Source of the DNA: an uncultured Clostridia bacterium | Lineage (GTDB): Bacteria > Bacillota > Clostridia > TANB77 > CAG-508 | Reading direction: 5' to 3' | Length of the DNA stretch: 23,260 bases | Assembly: GCA_934169535.1 (NCBI GenBank) | Contig: CAKPOC010000011.1 | Location: forward strand, 1 to 23,260 | In this document: in pieces, positions 22,855 through 23,260 of the stretch | Layout of the letters: each line of letters starts with the position of its first letter | How positions within the stretch are numbered: the first letter of the stretch is position 1 | Made by a program: the position numbers and the translations under genes | Notes under the pieces: generated by a model | The model's input: only the letters and a program-made list of their open reading frames with translations | The model's database searches: none | Told to the model about the DNA's origin: nothing

Positions 22855-23260
22855 TTTCTAGTTCCTCCTTTGTAAGCTGTGATAATGCAATTTGTCTATA
22901 TACTTCGCAGTTTTGCAAAAGTTCTTTATGAGTTCCCATTCCCACAATTTTTCCATTGTCTAAAACTATTATTTTGTCTGCATTCATAATTGTTCCTATT
23001 CTTTGAGCAACAATTACCATTGTGGCAGTTCCTTTAGTATACTCATTCAATGCTTTTCTTAAAATACTATCTGTTTTATAATCAAGTGCTGAAAAACTAT
23101 CGTCAAAAATGTATATTTCTGGGTTTCTTGCAATAGCCCTTGCAATTGAAACTCTTTGTTTTTGTCCCCCTGATAAGTTTGTTCCACCTTGTGATATATT
23201 TGTTTCGTATTTTTCTTCCATTTTTTCAACGAAGTCTTTTGCCTGTGCTACTTCTAATGC
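22841..23260 (-). CDS. ABC exporter half-transporter, partial (degenerate NBD, TM287-like subunit)
   Basis: Only the last 139 codons are inside the window; the gene runs on past 23260. The visible part is the end of a nucleotide-binding domain. It has TNLSGGQKQRVSIARA (canonical signature), IYIFDDSFSALD, where Asp replaces the catalytic Glu after Walker B, and VAQRIGTIMNADKI, where Gln replaces the switch His. This is the pattern of the non-hydrolysing site in heterodimeric exporters such as TM287/288. The reading frame is open through the window end (ALEVAQAKDFVEKM). Confidence 0.92.
   Translation of the reverse strand, partial: ALEVAQAKDFVEKMEEKYETNISQGGTNLSGGQKQRVSIARAIARNPEIYIFDDSFSALDYKTDSILRKALNEYTKGTATMVIVAQRIGTIMNADKIIVLDNGKIVGMGTHKELLQNCEVYRQIALSQLTKEELENGRE

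Overview
The window reads as a piece of chromosome from a strongly AT-rich, low-GC Gram-positive bacterium, most likely an uncultured member of the Clostridia. The evidence is the AGGAGG-type ribosome binding sites, the TTGACA-17-TATAAT style promoters, TTG and GTG starts, U-tract terminators, a type II thymidine kinase, an IS150-group IS3 remnant and a TM287/288-type heterodimeric ABC exporter. Most genes lie on the minus strand. No tRNA, rRNA, CRISPR array or intact mobile element was seen.

Layout. Positions 1-1620 hold a catalytically degenerate SipW-like signal peptidase homologue (minus) divergent from an unrecognised 309-aa protein (plus). Positions 1648-1833 hold the 5' stub of an IS3-family element, pushed up against the secA terminator. 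On the minus strand, secA (1910-4636) is followed upstream by a small DUF1980/TIGR03943-like membrane protein, an AI-2E-family permease broken by a frameshift, a cysteine-rich CBS-pair protein, and a uvrA-cmk-murD operon. Positions 12390-14984 carry tdk and asnB on the plus strand. On the minus strand from 15029 come fucO, three tiny single-gene transcription units (16336-17357), eno, a TtcA-type tRNA thiolation protein, two unrecognised proteins, and a two-gene ABC exporter cut by the window end.

Housekeeping content covers protein export (SecA), peptidoglycan precursor synthesis (MurD), nucleotide metabolism (Cmk-like, Tdk), DNA repair (UvrA, with a candidate SOS box inside its promoter), glycolysis (Eno), asparagine synthesis and fermentation (FucO). 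The small genes at 16336-17357 and 19812-20910 look accessory. Each has its own near-consensus promoter, four of the five have a hairpin at the start of the mRNA, and most end in their own palindromic terminator.

The most striking observation is a coincidence between two broken genes. SecA loses its C-terminal zinc-binding motif, and the AI-2E permease is split in two, each through one extra C directly in front of a conserved GGA glycine codon. At both sites the zero frame therefore meets CGG. In my by-eye scan, CGG is used in frame nowhere else in the conserved genes, although it appears once in each of three accessory genes. This may be two independent mutations or sequence errors, or it may mark +1 recoding at a very rare codon. 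The sequence alone cannot decide between these.
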